A stretch of 64,000 nt of DNA from JBKBII01 sp046299415 (GTDB lineage: Bacteria; Pseudomonadota; Gammaproteobacteria; Ectothiorhodospirales; Ectothiorhodospiraceae): NCBI GenBank assembly GCA_046299415.1, contig JBKBII010000004.1:124001-188000 (forward strand), given 5' to 3'. The notes below the pieces were generated by a model that saw only the letters and a program-made list of their open reading frames with translations, had not been told where the DNA came from and did not search any database. A program made the translations under genes and the position numbers. Shown here one piece after another: positions 54,516-63,863 of the stretch. Within the stretch, counting starts at the first letter, position 1. Every line of letters begins with the position of its first letter.

Positions 54516-55034
54516 TCAAGCGGTTGTGTCGCGACGCCGGGCTCGGGCAATGACGACAAAGGCGATGAAGATCAATGCGATTACGCCCATCGCGATCCAG
54601 CCGGGTTGGGTCGCTTTGCCGATCGCCATGGGCACGATCCCGACGAGCGCGAATACGGGCAGTTCATTGAAGACCCGGTACCACCGGTGCGTGTGTCGAT
54701 TGGCGCTGCGTGCGAAGCGCGCCACGAGGACGCCGCACCAGATGTGGTAGCCGATCAGCACGGCGATCAGAAACAGCTTGACATGCATCCAGGGCTGCGC
54801 GAGCCAATGGGGCGCAAGCGCGAGCATCCCGACGCCGAATGCAACGGTCAGTACGGCGCCCGGTGTCATGATGCCGTAGAACAGCTTGCGTTCCATCACG
54901 CAGAAGCGTGTATGTCCTGCGGCGTCTCGTGTGTCGGCGTGGTAGACGAAAAGACGTGGCAAATAAAAGAGGCCGGCGAACCACGTGACCATGAAGATCA
55001 GATGCAAGGCCTGTAGCCAAAGGTAGAGCGTCAC
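54516..55034 (-). CDS. hemJ: protoporphyrinogen IX oxidase HemJ family membrane protein
   Basis: 172 residues, four to five helices. HemJ is the oxygen-independent type of protoporphyrinogen oxidase common in proteobacteria lacking HemG/HemY. LWLQALHLIFMVTWFAGLFYLPRLFVYHAD is the hallmark, with conserved His11. MHVKLFLIAVLIGYHIWCG carries the conserved Lys86, and RWYRVFNELPVFALVGIV the third conserved block. Nearness to argC and erpA matches Pseudomonas. Confidence 0.88.
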   Translation of the reverse strand: MTLYLWLQALHLIFMVTWFAGLFYLPRLFVYHADTRDAAGHTRFCVMERKLFYGIMTPGAVLTVAFGVGMLALAPHWLAQPWMHVKLFLIAVLIGYHIWCGVLVARFARSANRHTHRWYRVFNELPVFALVGIVPMAIGKATQPGWIAMGVIALIFIAFVVIARARRRDTTA

Positions 55035-55419
55035 GGAGATTCTCCTGGTTTACGGCTGCGAAAGGTTTGTTCGGAGGCGAGAGGCCGCGGCGACAACGCT
55101 TTTGTGCGTCTTTGGTGGCGGCCCGTACAAGCGGCCGTCACCCGTTTCGCGCCATCGCATCGGCGTCTTGCGGGCGACGGTTGAGCACCCGACGGTATGT
55201 CGTGTTGCAAAGGCGGGGTTGACGCTGGCGACGATGGTCCACGCGACTGAGTGATTTCAAAGTCAAGAGATATGGGCAATCCAGCCGCGAGAAGGGCCTC
55301 GGCCTCGCTTCTTCGAAATGAGGCCCTCAGCGGCTGTGCTTCGGTCTCTTGGTTTCCGGGGCAATGCCACGTGTCGACGTTTCAGGTCCAGAGTGACGGC
55401 CCGTGGTCATTCTCTGCCG
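55035..55419. other. intergenic TlpA-like gene to hemJ
   Basis: 385 bases, both flanks minus strand, nothing recognised. Confidence 0.4.
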
Positions 55420-55941
55420 TCACGAGGTCCAGCGATCGAGCAGGCCGCGGATTCGGTCGAAGTCAGGATCGCCGAGTTTCTGGTAGGCGATGCGCCCCTC
55501 GGGTGAAATCAGGAACGTCGTCGGCGTCAGCCGCACTCGGCCGTAGGCGTTCGAGGCAACGTCGTCGGTGTCGAAGGCCACGATATACGGGATGTTGCGA
55601 TTGTCGCGCAGGGCGCGCACATGCCGCTCGTTATCGTATGAAAGCGCGACGGCAATGATTTCGAAACCTTGGGGGGAGAATCGCTCGTGAAGCGCGACGA
55701 GGTCTGGGATCTCGCGCACGCAGGAGACGCAGGACGTGGCCCAGAACGAGAGCATTACCGGGCGGCCAGCAAAGTCAGCGAGCTGAATAGTCTCGCCGTC
55801 GAGAGTCGTGATGGCGAAATCGGGTGCTGCTCTCGCGCCGTCTCCCGCGAGCATCTTCCAACTGACGAGTGCGCCGAAGGCGATCAGTATTACGAGGAAG
55901 ACGCCTCCGAAGAGTGCTTTGCGGTCGACTGCCATCGTCAT
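55420..55941 (-). CDS. TlpA/ResA-like periplasmic thiol-disulfide protein
   Basis: 173 residues. An N-terminal anchor (LFGGVFLVILIAFGALVSW) is followed by a thioredoxin fold: APDFAITTLDGETIQLADFAGRPVMLSFWATSCVSCVREIP has the CVSC redox site in the usual TlpA WATxCxxC context, and RLTPTTFLISPEGRI the cis-proline (TPT). This implies a membrane-tethered reductant on the periplasmic side. Partner unknown; no cytochrome maturation genes adjoin. Confidence 0.88.
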   Translation of the reverse strand: MTMAVDRKALFGGVFLVILIAFGALVSWKMLAGDGARAAPDFAITTLDGETIQLADFAGRPVMLSFWATSCVSCVREIPDLVALHERFSPQGFEIIAVALSYDNERHVRALRDNRNIPYIVAFDTDDVASNAYGRVRLTPTTFLISPEGRIAYQKLGDPDFDRIRGLLDRWTS

Positions 55942-56689
55942 GACTCCATCATTGGTTCAACGCGACTCGTTGGGTTCTGTAAACGCTGACGTCGGATTCT
56001 CGGCAACCTCGTGCTTGGCGTCGAGGGTGGGGTCGGGTCGCTGATTCGCCCGAGCTTTTGGCCTGAGGTTGTGATCCGCGCCTGCGCGACGGACTCGTAT
56101 CATAATCGTGAAGACTTTACCCGTTCGCCGGGGTTCCGGTTCATTGGGACGAGCTTGCGCTGTGACGCGATCCGTGCAGCGCTCGGACAGATTCAACGCT
56201 TGCGCTGTGATGCGCCGGCGGGTGTCGGGCCGATTTGCGGAGTCGGGTAATCTGGGCTGGTCTACAAGAGTTTGGATCACCAATCTGCAAATGCTCGGCT
56301 CGATATAGAAACGAGGTGCGACAGGCGATCGGCTGATTGGCATCGAGCCGCGGTATGGGGCTTGTGACGACCGGGCTCTATGCGGTAAACGCTGGTTGAG
56401 CCCGCGAGAGGGGTCAGCGCAAAGCGCCCGGAGCGCGGGCCCTCGAGGGTCGTTGGGCGAGGCAACGGGCACCGCGCAACGCTGCGCTGCGCCGATGACG
56501 CGTGTGTTCAACGTTTCGGCTCGGGATTGATGGGCTCCAACGGTCCTGTGGCGTTCGTGACGTCGTCGATACCGATTTGAAGCGTTGCGAGCCAGCCCCC
56601 GTCGTTGCGTGCGGATGGACGTGAGGCCCAATGAGCGCGACGCATAGATATTGAGATTTGATTGAAATTCATCGGAGAGACTGGACGCA
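55942..56689. other. 748-bp divergent region before argC
   Basis: A 259-codon open frame on the minus strand (55957-56736) is Arg/Ser/Pro-rich without motif, and I reject it. No ARG-box operator that I can identify with confidence. Confidence 0.4.
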
Positions 56690-57826
56690 ATGAGCGAGAC
56701 TTTGAGGCAGATCGGAAGCGATGTCGCACCCGCCATGAGTCGAGCGCCTCATGCCAATCGGCTCGCCGGCGGCACGAGGTTACGCGTCGGCATCGTCGGG
56801 GCCACCGGTTACACTGGCGTCGAGCTGTTGAGGCTTCTTTCAGCGCACCCCGGTGCGAGCATTGCTGCGGTGACTTCACGTGGTGATGCGGGTACGCGAG
56901 TCGATGCGATGTTTCCGAGTTTGACCGGGCGTGTCGATCTGACGTTTGTGGCGCCAGAAACGGCTGCACTCGAGACCTGCGATGTCGTGTTCTTCGCGAC
57001 GCCGCATGGAGTTGCTCACGCCCAGACGAGCGCGTTGCTACGCGCTGGGGTTCGGGTGATCGATTTATCGGCCGATTTTCGGCTGCGCGATACGACAACG
57101 TGGGCGCAATGGTACGGGCAACCCCATGGCGCACCCGAGTGCGTTGCCGATGCGGTGTATGGGCTTGTCGAATGGCGGCGGGCTGCAATCCCCGACGCGC
57201 GGCTGATCGCGGTGCCGGGTTGCTACCCGACGGCGACTTCGCTGCCACTGATTCCGTTGCTCGAGCGCGGATTGATCGACGCCAGCGATATCATCGCGGA
57301 TGCGAAATCAGGCGTGAGTGGCGCCGGGCGTAAAGCTGTCGTGGGGGTTTTGGCGGCAGAGGTTGGCGAGAACTTCCAAGCCTACGCGGTGGGTGGGCAT
57401 CGTCACTGGCCGGAGATTCGTCAAACGCTCGATGAAGCGGCGGGCGGTCCAGTTGGGCTCGTATTCCAGCCTCATCTTGTGCCGATGATTCGTGGGATTC
57501 AGGTCAGTTTGTATCTGCGGCCATCGGATTTCGTTGCGGGTGAGGACGCGGCCGCGCAGGTGTATGAGGTGCTCGATAAGCATTATCGTGATGAGCCCTT
57601 TGTTCATGTGTTGCCGATCGGGCAAAGCCCACAGACTGCTTCGGTCCGCGGTAGCAATGGCGTTCACATCGGCGTGGCGCAACCGCCTCACTCGTCAAGG
57701 GTTACGGTTTTCAGCGTTATCGACAATCTTGTCAAAGGTGCAGCCGGCCAAGCCGTGCAGAACTTCAATTTAATGACCGGTTGGCCCGAGACGACGGCCT
57801 TGGACGCATCGGCGCTTTTCCCATGA
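56690..57826 (+). CDS. argC: N-acetyl-gamma-glutamyl-phosphate reductase
   Basis: 378 residues. Third step of arginine synthesis. The NADP-binding GIVGATGYTGVELLRLL, FFATPHGVAH, the catalytic Cys178 in AVPGCYPTATSLPL, SGVSGAGRK and the catalytic His in FQPHLVPMIRGI are present. The N-terminus is about 30 residues longer than in E. coli. If ATG 56690 is correct this is another polar extension; Met16 would be an alternative. Confidence 0.97.
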   Translation: MSETLRQIGSDVAPAMSRAPHANRLAGGTRLRVGIVGATGYTGVELLRLLSAHPGASIAAVTSRGDAGTRVDAMFPSLTGRVDLTFVAPETAALETCDVVFFATPHGVAHAQTSALLRAGVRVIDLSADFRLRDTTTWAQWYGQPHGAPECVADAVYGLVEWRRAAIPDARLIAVPGCYPTATSLPLIPLLERGLIDASDIIADAKSGVSGAGRKAVVGVLAAEVGENFQAYAVGGHRHWPEIRQTLDEAAGGPVGLVFQPHLVPMIRGIQVSLYLRPSDFVAGEDAAAQVYEVLDKHYRDEPFVHVLPIGQSPQTASVRGSNGVHIGVAQPPHSSRVTVFSVIDNLVKGAAGQAVQNFNLMTGWPETTALDASALFP

Positions 57827-58641
57827 TGGGTGGCGTGGCTGCGCATGCGCGTTCCTGATCAAAGGCTTCGTGACCTCGGGCCAAGTGTCCGCGTTGCGGT
57901 TGAGCGTGTCGCGATGGACGCGTTGGAAAAGCGGCGAGCCGCGATGAGGAACCGGCGAAATTCCGCGCTTTCACGTGCCCCGCTTTCGTTCAAGCGGGGA
58001 GGCTTCGACGTCTGGGCTTTCCGAACGTATTTGAACACGGCCTCATGTGCTCAGCCCGACGTACGGGGCGTTCGCGAGCGCTTCTGAAAAAGCGGAAGCA
58101 TCAAAACGCCAACAGCGTTGGCCCACTTCCGCGCCGAGGTCGAGCGCCTCGAGAGTTCCGCCTAAAATTCCACTGCAATCGTTGCCGCGCCGCCTCTTGT
58201 CGCATCGCACGTGATCCAACGTATATCGTGCAAATCGCGGCCGGCTCACTTTCTTTTCAATGCCTGATACCGTCATGCCCGACCATGTCCCGCCGCTTCT
58301 CGCTTTTTCCGTCGATTAGTCCCCTATCAAACGAGCAGGCCGAGCGAGCCGCGAGACCGAATGGGTGGTTAAGGCGTGGCGAGCAGCGCGTAAAGCGGCG
58401 ATGGGCGCGTGTAGCCGTGTATTCAGTGTTCCCGCCAAAGGATTTGTTGGCGCAGCTTGAGCTGCGTTCGGCAAGTTGATGGCGTATGGCTAAGGGCAGT
58501 TCTTGACGCGCTCGCCAGATGTCGCGAGCCTTTAAGGGTGTGCGGAACGAAGTAAAGGCGCAGAATAGCGCGCCACGACCGATCCGAACGACCGTTTGCA
58601 CAGAACCAATCGCGTGTCCACAGCACGAGGAGAAGCGACCC
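57827..58641. other. 815-bp argC-erpA space containing a phage relic
   Basis: Holds the decayed phage-end relic at about 58070-58335, described separately. The parts on either side contain no recognisable gene. Confidence 0.55.
58070..58335 (+). mobile_element. relic of a second Mu-like prophage left end (repressor 3' end plus phage end)
   Basis: Collinear with 42235-42495 of the prophage remnant. Shared blocks include GCGCTTCTGA, GAAGCATCA, CGCGCCGAGGT, GAGCGCCTC, CTTGTCGCA, TTTTCAATG and TCCCGCCGCTTC before CCGTCG. Translated, it begins FASASEKAEAS against FARASDKAEAS in the prophage repressor, then loses frame by one base. The stop TAA (58163-58165) lies where the prophage repressor would end without its extra A. 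The outermost end motif is not conserved, so it is long dead. Confidence 0.75.
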
Positions 58642-58989
58642 ATGAACGATGCCACGATGCCCAGCCCGTTGGTCTTTACCGATGCCGCGGCGAGCAAGGT
58701 GCGCTCGCTGATCGAAGAGGAAAACAACGACAGCCTGAAGCTGCGCGTATTCGTCAGCGGCGGCGGTTGCTCGGGATTTCAGTACGGTTTCACGTTTGAT
58801 GAACACGTCGGTGACGGCGACACCGTGGTCGACAACGGCGGTGTCACGTTGCTGATCGATCCGATGAGCTTCCAGTATCTCGCGGGTGCTGAGATCGACT
58901 ACAGCGAAGGCTTGGAGGGTGCGCAGTTCGTCATTCGCAACCCCAATGCAACGACGACCTGTGGCTGTGGATCGAGTTTTTCGGTCTGA
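58642..58989 (+). CDS. erpA: iron-sulfur cluster insertion protein ErpA
   Basis: 115 residues. A-type carrier that delivers [4Fe-4S] clusters, for example to IspH. MPSPLVFTDAAASKVRSLIEEENN, VFVSGGGCSGFQYGFTFD (Cys43) and the C-terminal TTCGCGSSFSV (Cys107, Cys109) are the three-cysteine signature. ATG 58642 has AGGAG about ten bases upstream and gives the usual length. Confidence 0.97.
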   Translation: MNDATMPSPLVFTDAAASKVRSLIEEENNDSLKLRVFVSGGGCSGFQYGFTFDEHVGDGDTVVDNGGVTLLIDPMSFQYLAGAEIDYSEGLEGAQFVIRNPNATTTCGCGSSFSV

Positions 58990-59454
58990 CGTCTGAGCCG
59001 ACGCGAGGGGCCCCGATTGCGCTCGGTCGTAAATGACACCAGAAGGCGGAACGGGTCGCTTCTCGTGCGACGGCCCGGACGCGGCACAGGTGTAATTGAT
59101 TGAGCGGCGGTCGATGAGAACGGCGCGTCAGCGCTTGGGTCATCAGCCTCGTTCGCACAGAGTCGCCGTCGGGAGGCTCGCTCCGATTGCTGGAGCTACG
59201 CGCTCCGAGGCCATGCGATCGTCGCGCGAGGCTGCGATGAAGTGCCGCTGCCCAGAGCACCGGGTCGATCGTGGTTGTTTGGCCTCGACATGAGCATGGA
59301 TCGATCGTGAATCAAGATTGGCCGATTCGGTGAAGACCCGCGGCGTCTTGCGACAACTGCTCGAACAGACGCAAAGCGCCCGGCTTGCACCGACCTCGAA
59401 GACTCGTCGTGGATGGCTGTTTCGTGTTTTGCCCGAGGTGATCCGCCGTATCGG
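58990..59454. other. intergenic erpA-ycgN, convergent
   Basis: 465 bases between convergent genes. No gene or clear terminator. Confidence 0.4.
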
Positions 59455-60081
59455 CTATTCACCGTACTCGTGGTGCTTTTCGTCTTGCGGCCATTGCCCA
59501 GGCCAAGCCACGACGTAATGTACAGCTGGGACGTCGAGGGCCTCCAGCTCGCTGATCGCGCGGCCAGCAACCGAGACGCCGGCGCGCCTGACCGACTCGG
59601 GGTCTCCGGTGAGTAGCGGGTGCCATTCGGGGAGAGGACGGTCTTCTGCGCGGAGCCGATAGGCGCAGGTCGGCGGCAGCCATGACACGTTTTGCACAAG
59701 GGCCAAGTCGACCGCGAGGCAGTCGGGTACTTGGCGGCGGCGGTGCTCATAGTCGCCGCAGCGTCCCGTTTTCGTGTCAAGCAGATGGCAGGCGACGCAA
59801 CTCCAGACAATGCGACCGCTGTCCTCGTCCTCGTATTTGTGTAGGCAGCAACGACCGCAGCCGTCGCACAAGGCTTCCCATTCGGCTTCTGAGTAGCTGT
59901 CCAGCGGCGCTTCCCAAAAACGTGGGCGAAGGCCACTGGTCGATGCGGTGTCGGGGCTCGATGTTGGGTTCTTGTCGTTCGGGAGGTCAGCATCGGGTCG
60001 CGCCGATGAACCGTTTTGCGTCGCCGTGTGACAGGGCCCGGGGCGAGTGTGGCCTTTTTTGGAAAGCGTGTCGTGATTCAT
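59455..60081 (-). CDS. ycgN: YcgN/UPF0260 cysteine-cluster protein
   Basis: 208 residues. The family has a CxxCxxCC metal-binding cluster, here CDGCGRCCLHKYED, with further cysteines in VWSCVACHLLD, GRCGDYEHR, PDCLAV and PPTCAYR. FWEAPLDSYSEAEWEALC and WHPLLTGDPESVRRAG are the flanking family motifs. Cluster type and role are unknown. An N-terminal polar extension of about 50 residues precedes the domain. Its ATG overlaps the stop of the gene before it (ATGA). Confidence 0.92.
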   Translation of the reverse strand: MNHDTLSKKGHTRPGPCHTATQNGSSARPDADLPNDKNPTSSPDTASTSGLRPRFWEAPLDSYSEAEWEALCDGCGRCCLHKYEDEDSGRIVWSCVACHLLDTKTGRCGDYEHRRRQVPDCLAVDLALVQNVSWLPPTCAYRLRAEDRPLPEWHPLLTGDPESVRRAGVSVAGRAISELEALDVPAVHYVVAWPGQWPQDEKHHEYGE

Positions 60082-61010
60082 TCGCCAGACCTCGGGCTGG
60101 ATTGTGAATGGGATCCAGCTGCTGGGTTCGACGCAGCGTCAGTCAGTGGGTCTGCGTCCACGGCGGGTCGATCGTCGGATAGTTGGCCGGCTTCAAGTCG
60201 TGATTCGGCCAACGCCGCAAGGCGGTCGACTGCGTCGTCGAATCGATCTGGCGACGTGTAGTGCATCATTACGCGACCGCGTCTTGGCACCATGATCGCG
60301 GTCGATTTTTCGGGGTAGAGCCAATAGGCCTGGTCGCGATCGAGGTCGAGTCGTTCACTGGGTGGGCCAAAAAAGCTAAGCAGTTGATCGGCTGTCCAGC
60401 GCGCCCGCGGAACGTAGGACAACTCAATAATAGGGCGATCACCCATGCGCGAGAGCGCCGCGTCACTGAGGCCATAGCGGCGGGCCCCTGACGGCATCGG
60501 ACGTTCGGACACACGTTGCGATAGAAGCCATTCGAATTGGTCGTCCGGCCATTCGAGACGCGCAACGAGATTGGCCTCGAAGGGTTCGATGCGAGCGTTG
60601 ACGTAAAAGGCTTCGAGAATGGCCTCACCATCGGGCTGGACGAACAAGCGGATGTCGGGTACCGGCAACCGACCGACAAAATCTGCCGGCTTTGAGACTC
60701 CCAGGCGAAAGCCGAGTACGTCGAGGCGATTGTCCTCGACGCGTTCGATTTGCCACGGTAGGTCAGTGAATTGGCGTTGCTGAACGCCCGTTTTGGTCTG
60801 GACGTACAGGCCCAGGGCCATCAGGCTGGCCAGTGCGATCAGGACAGCGAACCAGCGCGCCGCGTGGGCGATGCGACCGGTTTGGAGACGTTTTTGGCCG
60901 TATTGATCGTGAGCGAAAGGTCGACCTGTCGCTGATGGGTTTATACGCGATCGATCAGTGTGTCGATGGCAGGTGTCATGATGTTGGTCTGGTCGCGCGG
61001 TCGGGCACAT
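60078..61010 (-). CDS. uncharacterised membrane-anchored protein coupled to ycgN
   Basis: 310 residues from ATG 61010 (the frame is open to 61214 without another good start). One membrane helix (WFAVLIALASLMALGLYVQ) lies after about 50 polar residues. The outer part has two similar-looking pieces: DLPWQIERVEDNRLDVLGFRLGVSKPADFVGRL with DIRLFVQPDGEAILEAFYVN, and later WTADQLLSFFGPPSERLDLDRDQAYWLYPEKSTAIMVPRRGRV. I recognise no named family. The 4-base overlap with ycgN points to a shared operon. Confidence 0.7.
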   Translation of the reverse strand: MCPTARPDQHHDTCHRHTDRSRINPSATGRPFAHDQYGQKRLQTGRIAHAARWFAVLIALASLMALGLYVQTKTGVQQRQFTDLPWQIERVEDNRLDVLGFRLGVSKPADFVGRLPVPDIRLFVQPDGEAILEAFYVNARIEPFEANLVARLEWPDDQFEWLLSQRVSERPMPSGARRYGLSDAALSRMGDRPIIELSYVPRARWTADQLLSFFGPPSERLDLDRDQAYWLYPEKSTAIMVPRRGRVMMHYTSPDRFDDAVDRLAALAESRLEAGQLSDDRPAVDADPLTDAASNPAAGSHSQSSPRSGE

Positions 61011-61569
61011 TGAAGGGCTCACTAGGTGGTTTGGCCGACATGGACATTGCAAGAGCGGTCTCGTGAGTCGGGTCGTTCCAGGTTTGCGCCATCGGGTCAG
61101 AGCGTTATCCGTTTTGCGTGTAGTCCGGCGTTTGCGGTGAACGCCGTGCTTCGGGCGAAATCTCGACGCCACTCGACGTTGGCGCTTCACAGCTTCGAGT
61201 ATACGAGGCTTCACGCGGCGAGCCCGGATATCGCATCATGAGGCGATGGTTGGAGCGTCAACGCTGTCAGAACAAGTCTCGATCCGGGTGGATTTGGAAC
61301 GCGAGCGGTTTGAAAAAACGATGTGTCGATCATGGTTTGATCACTCTGACATGAATCGGCTGCGCACCGAGGTTGATGTGCGCCAAGAGAGGGCGGTTCG
61401 CAGGAAGGCGGGGAGGGTGAATGTGTGCGGAGAGCGGTGAGTTCATCGTGTCGTCGCGGTTTATCCTGAAACCGCACGCTTTCCGGGTTGCGGAATTCAT
61501 CAAGTCAGTTTTGGCCGGCCGTTTGTGCCGTGAGCCGATCGATCAGTGCAAGTGCATAGAGGAGCGTTC
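61011..61569. other. divergent region before the KdtA-like gene
   Basis: 559 bases. Promoters for both directions should lie here; none is clear. No gene recognised. Confidence 0.4.
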
Positions 61570-62865
61570 ATGCAACGAGAGAGGATGCCTCGACTCGGGT
61601 TCTTTGCTCGCCGACGTTTCAAGCGTGCTTTGATCGAGGCGCAGGCGAGTAATTTGATCGCTTCGGCTGGCGAGGATTGGATCGCGATCGACCCTGGACT
61701 CGATCCGGATGCGCTGGACTGGTCGTGGTGGCCTCGGCCTCTACCGTCGATCATGATGGTTGAGCCAACACTGCCCGCAGAGACTTTTGAGCCGCTTCCG
61801 GGGCGTTCTGCCGGGCCAGTGGTGCTCAAGGTGTCGCCAGCGGTGTTGAGTTTTTGGCTGACAGAGCCCGCCGCACCTGGCCGCGTGATTTGGCTCGGCG
61901 CATCGCCAGCCATGTCCGTTGCGATGTGGCCGGACGCCGTGCGCTTCGATTGGCTCGCGGCGAGACTGGTGAGCGGCGATGCTTCAGTTGATTCAGGCGC
62001 GCCGAATATGCAGGCGTCGCGTGACGCCGAGTGGCGGACGCGTGCTCACGTGTTTCAGCCTTCGAGGCCTCATGATGGCGTCGATCCAGCGGATGTCGGT
62101 TCCGCATTCGCGAGCGACGCGACGTTGGCTCGGGTCGCGCAGTGGCTGCCGGCGAGTCGTCGCCGCGAGAACGGATTCTGTGAGCGTTTTCGCGAGTACC
62201 ACGAAAAAGGCTGGCCGATCCTGTATGCGCCTTTCACTGAGTCCGGTGAAGAGGCCTTTGCCGTGGCAACGTTGTTCGCGTTGTTGCGGCAAACATCGGC
62301 CTTGCTGCTGCTGGCGCCTCGCGGCACCGAACGACATGAACCGGTCTATCGCGACTTGATCAAGTACCGCCTTCCGATCATTCGCCACAACCGCCTGATG
62401 ACGTCGTTCGTGCCACGCAAGAATCGGCTGTATTACATTGAGGACGACGCGACGGCAGAGTCGGCGGTGGCCTGCGCGGACGCGGTGTTCCTGTCGCCGA
62501 CGTTGGTCGCCCGATCGTCACTGACGAGCGACGATCGTGCCGAGCGGATGGCAGCGATTCTCGCGCTCGTCGAGGGCCCGTCGAGGCCTGTCAATGCCGC
62601 GGGGGGTGGCGCAGAGGGTGAGGGTTACCGACCACAATGTTTGGTGGGCCCCGGGCTTATCGATGCGCCCGCGACGGCTGGTTTGGCGGATGCCATCGCG
62701 ATGGGTATCACGCCCGCTGCTGCTGATCCAGAGGTTCTGGCCGCGTGTTTTCTCGCCTCGTGGCAGGCCCGGCAGAACGACTCCAACCGAGATTTGCGAT
62801 CCGAGCGCGATCGGCTGAGGGAACGGGTCAAGACGTTGCTTTGGAATGATACGCACGGTTCGTAG
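61570..62865 (+). CDS. KdtA-like glycosyltransferase relative (degenerate)
   Basis: 431 residues from ATG 61570 (AGGAG five bases upstream). The middle reads WPILYAPFTESGEEAFAVATLFALLRQTSALLLLAPRGTERHEPVYRDLIKYRLPIIRHNRLM, resembling the C-terminal half of Kdo transferase (WIAASTHEGEE...LLVPRHPER...), and CADAVFLSPTLVA may align with a later segment. The N-terminal half has no recognisable acceptor-binding motif or membrane anchor, and the usual HEGEE becomes ESGEE. It is therefore probably a divergent homologue of unknown activity rather than WaaA itself. Confidence 0.5.
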   Translation: MQRERMPRLGFFARRRFKRALIEAQASNLIASAGEDWIAIDPGLDPDALDWSWWPRPLPSIMMVEPTLPAETFEPLPGRSAGPVVLKVSPAVLSFWLTEPAAPGRVIWLGASPAMSVAMWPDAVRFDWLAARLVSGDASVDSGAPNMQASRDAEWRTRAHVFQPSRPHDGVDPADVGSAFASDATLARVAQWLPASRRRENGFCERFREYHEKGWPILYAPFTESGEEAFAVATLFALLRQTSALLLLAPRGTERHEPVYRDLIKYRLPIIRHNRLMTSFVPRKNRLYYIEDDATAESAVACADAVFLSPTLVARSSLTSDDRAERMAAILALVEGPSRPVNAAGGGAEGEGYRPQCLVGPGLIDAPATAGLADAIAMGITPAAADPEVLAACFLASWQARQNDSNRDLRSERDRLRERVKTLLWNDTHGS

Positions 62866-62957
62866 CGCTGATCGCGCCGTCGACTGCGACTGGTGTCGCA
62901 CCACTTTCGGGCCAACGATTTCGAGTCTCACCACAGCCAAAGCATTCAGGTGAGCGT

Positions 62958-63863
62958 CTAAAGGTGCCCCGTTTTGACGTAGATCAACGTGTCCTGATCG
63001 ACGAAAGGGTGGTGCACGCTGCCATGAGGATTGCGCAGCCAGGTGCTGGCTGGGTAGCGGCCGTGTTCGTCGCAAAATTCGCCGTGGATGACGAAGATTT
63101 CTTCACCGCCCCAGTGGCGGTGCGGGACGAACCGCTCGCCTGCTGGCCAGAATACGAGGGCGGAGTGTACCCCGTGATGTTCGTGGAGCGATTGCACGCG
63201 TAGACCGCCGTGGCCCGCCACCCAGGGGGCGGCGTAGGGTTCATGAGGGTGGGTTTGTCGAGCGATTCGTTGCTGATCGTCGTCTGCGAATTGTTCGAGC
63301 TTGACGAGTAGCGTGCAGCCTGGTCGCGAGTGTGGCGCGTGCCGCGAACCCGGAGGATTGCGTAAGTAGCTTCCGGCTAGGTAATCGCCAGTGGCGTCGG
63401 AAAAGACGCCGTCGAGGACAAAGATCTCCTCGCCTTGTTGGTGCACGTGTTCGGGAAAAGAGGCCCCCGGGAGAAATTGCACGATCGATGTGGCGCGGCC
63501 GCTTTCGGCCGCTGCGCGTTCGAGTGGTTTGCGTAGGACGTTGTCGGCGCGGCTGCCTTGCCACGCGATCTGTGCCGTCTCGATCACGGCGCGTCGCGAA
63601 AGATCGAGATTGAGAGTTTCGCTGAGCATGGGCGAGGTGTCCGCGGACGATGGTGATGCGCGATAAGCGGTAGCCTGGGCCGCGATCGGGGCCGCGCCCG
63701 GGAAGTCGTCCTGATTGCGAGTCGAGTCCTCGGCCAACTTTTTGACCGGCGCTGCAAACGTGGCCGCGGTTAGATTTTCGAGATCAGGTTGAGCCTTGGG
63801 CACGGCATCAAGTCGCCTTGATCGAGGCGAATCGGCGGAGCCTTCGAGTGGGGCGACATTCAT
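62958..63863 (-). CDS. double-cupin protein (ChrR-like cupins)
   Basis: 301 residues. Two similar cupins follow an 80-residue Ala/Pro-rich leader. The first has GASFPEHVHQQGEEIFVLDGVFSDATGDYLAGSYLRNPPGSRH, the second GERFVPHRHWGGEEIFVIHGEFCDEHGRYPASTWLRNPHGSVHHP. Each has the metal ligands HxHxxxxE and a later His, as in the ChrR cupin that senses singlet oxygen or in related enzymes. There is no anti-sigma zinc domain or adjacent sigma gene here. ATG 63863 overlaps the upstream stop (ATGA). ATG 63629 would remove the leader. Confidence 0.88.
   Translation of the reverse strand: MNVAPLEGSADSPRSRRLDAVPKAQPDLENLTAATFAAPVKKLAEDSTRNQDDFPGAAPIAAQATAYRASPSSADTSPMLSETLNLDLSRRAVIETAQIAWQGSRADNVLRKPLERAAAESGRATSIVQFLPGASFPEHVHQQGEEIFVLDGVFSDATGDYLAGSYLRNPPGSRHAPHSRPGCTLLVKLEQFADDDQQRIARQTHPHEPYAAPWVAGHGGLRVQSLHEHHGVHSALVFWPAGERFVPHRHWGGEEIFVIHGEFCDEHGRYPASTWLRNPHGSVHHPFVDQDTLIYVKTGHL

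Noticed and set aside
55957..56736. 259-codon minus-strand frame upstream of argC
   Set aside because: Overlaps the argC start, Arg-rich, no motif.
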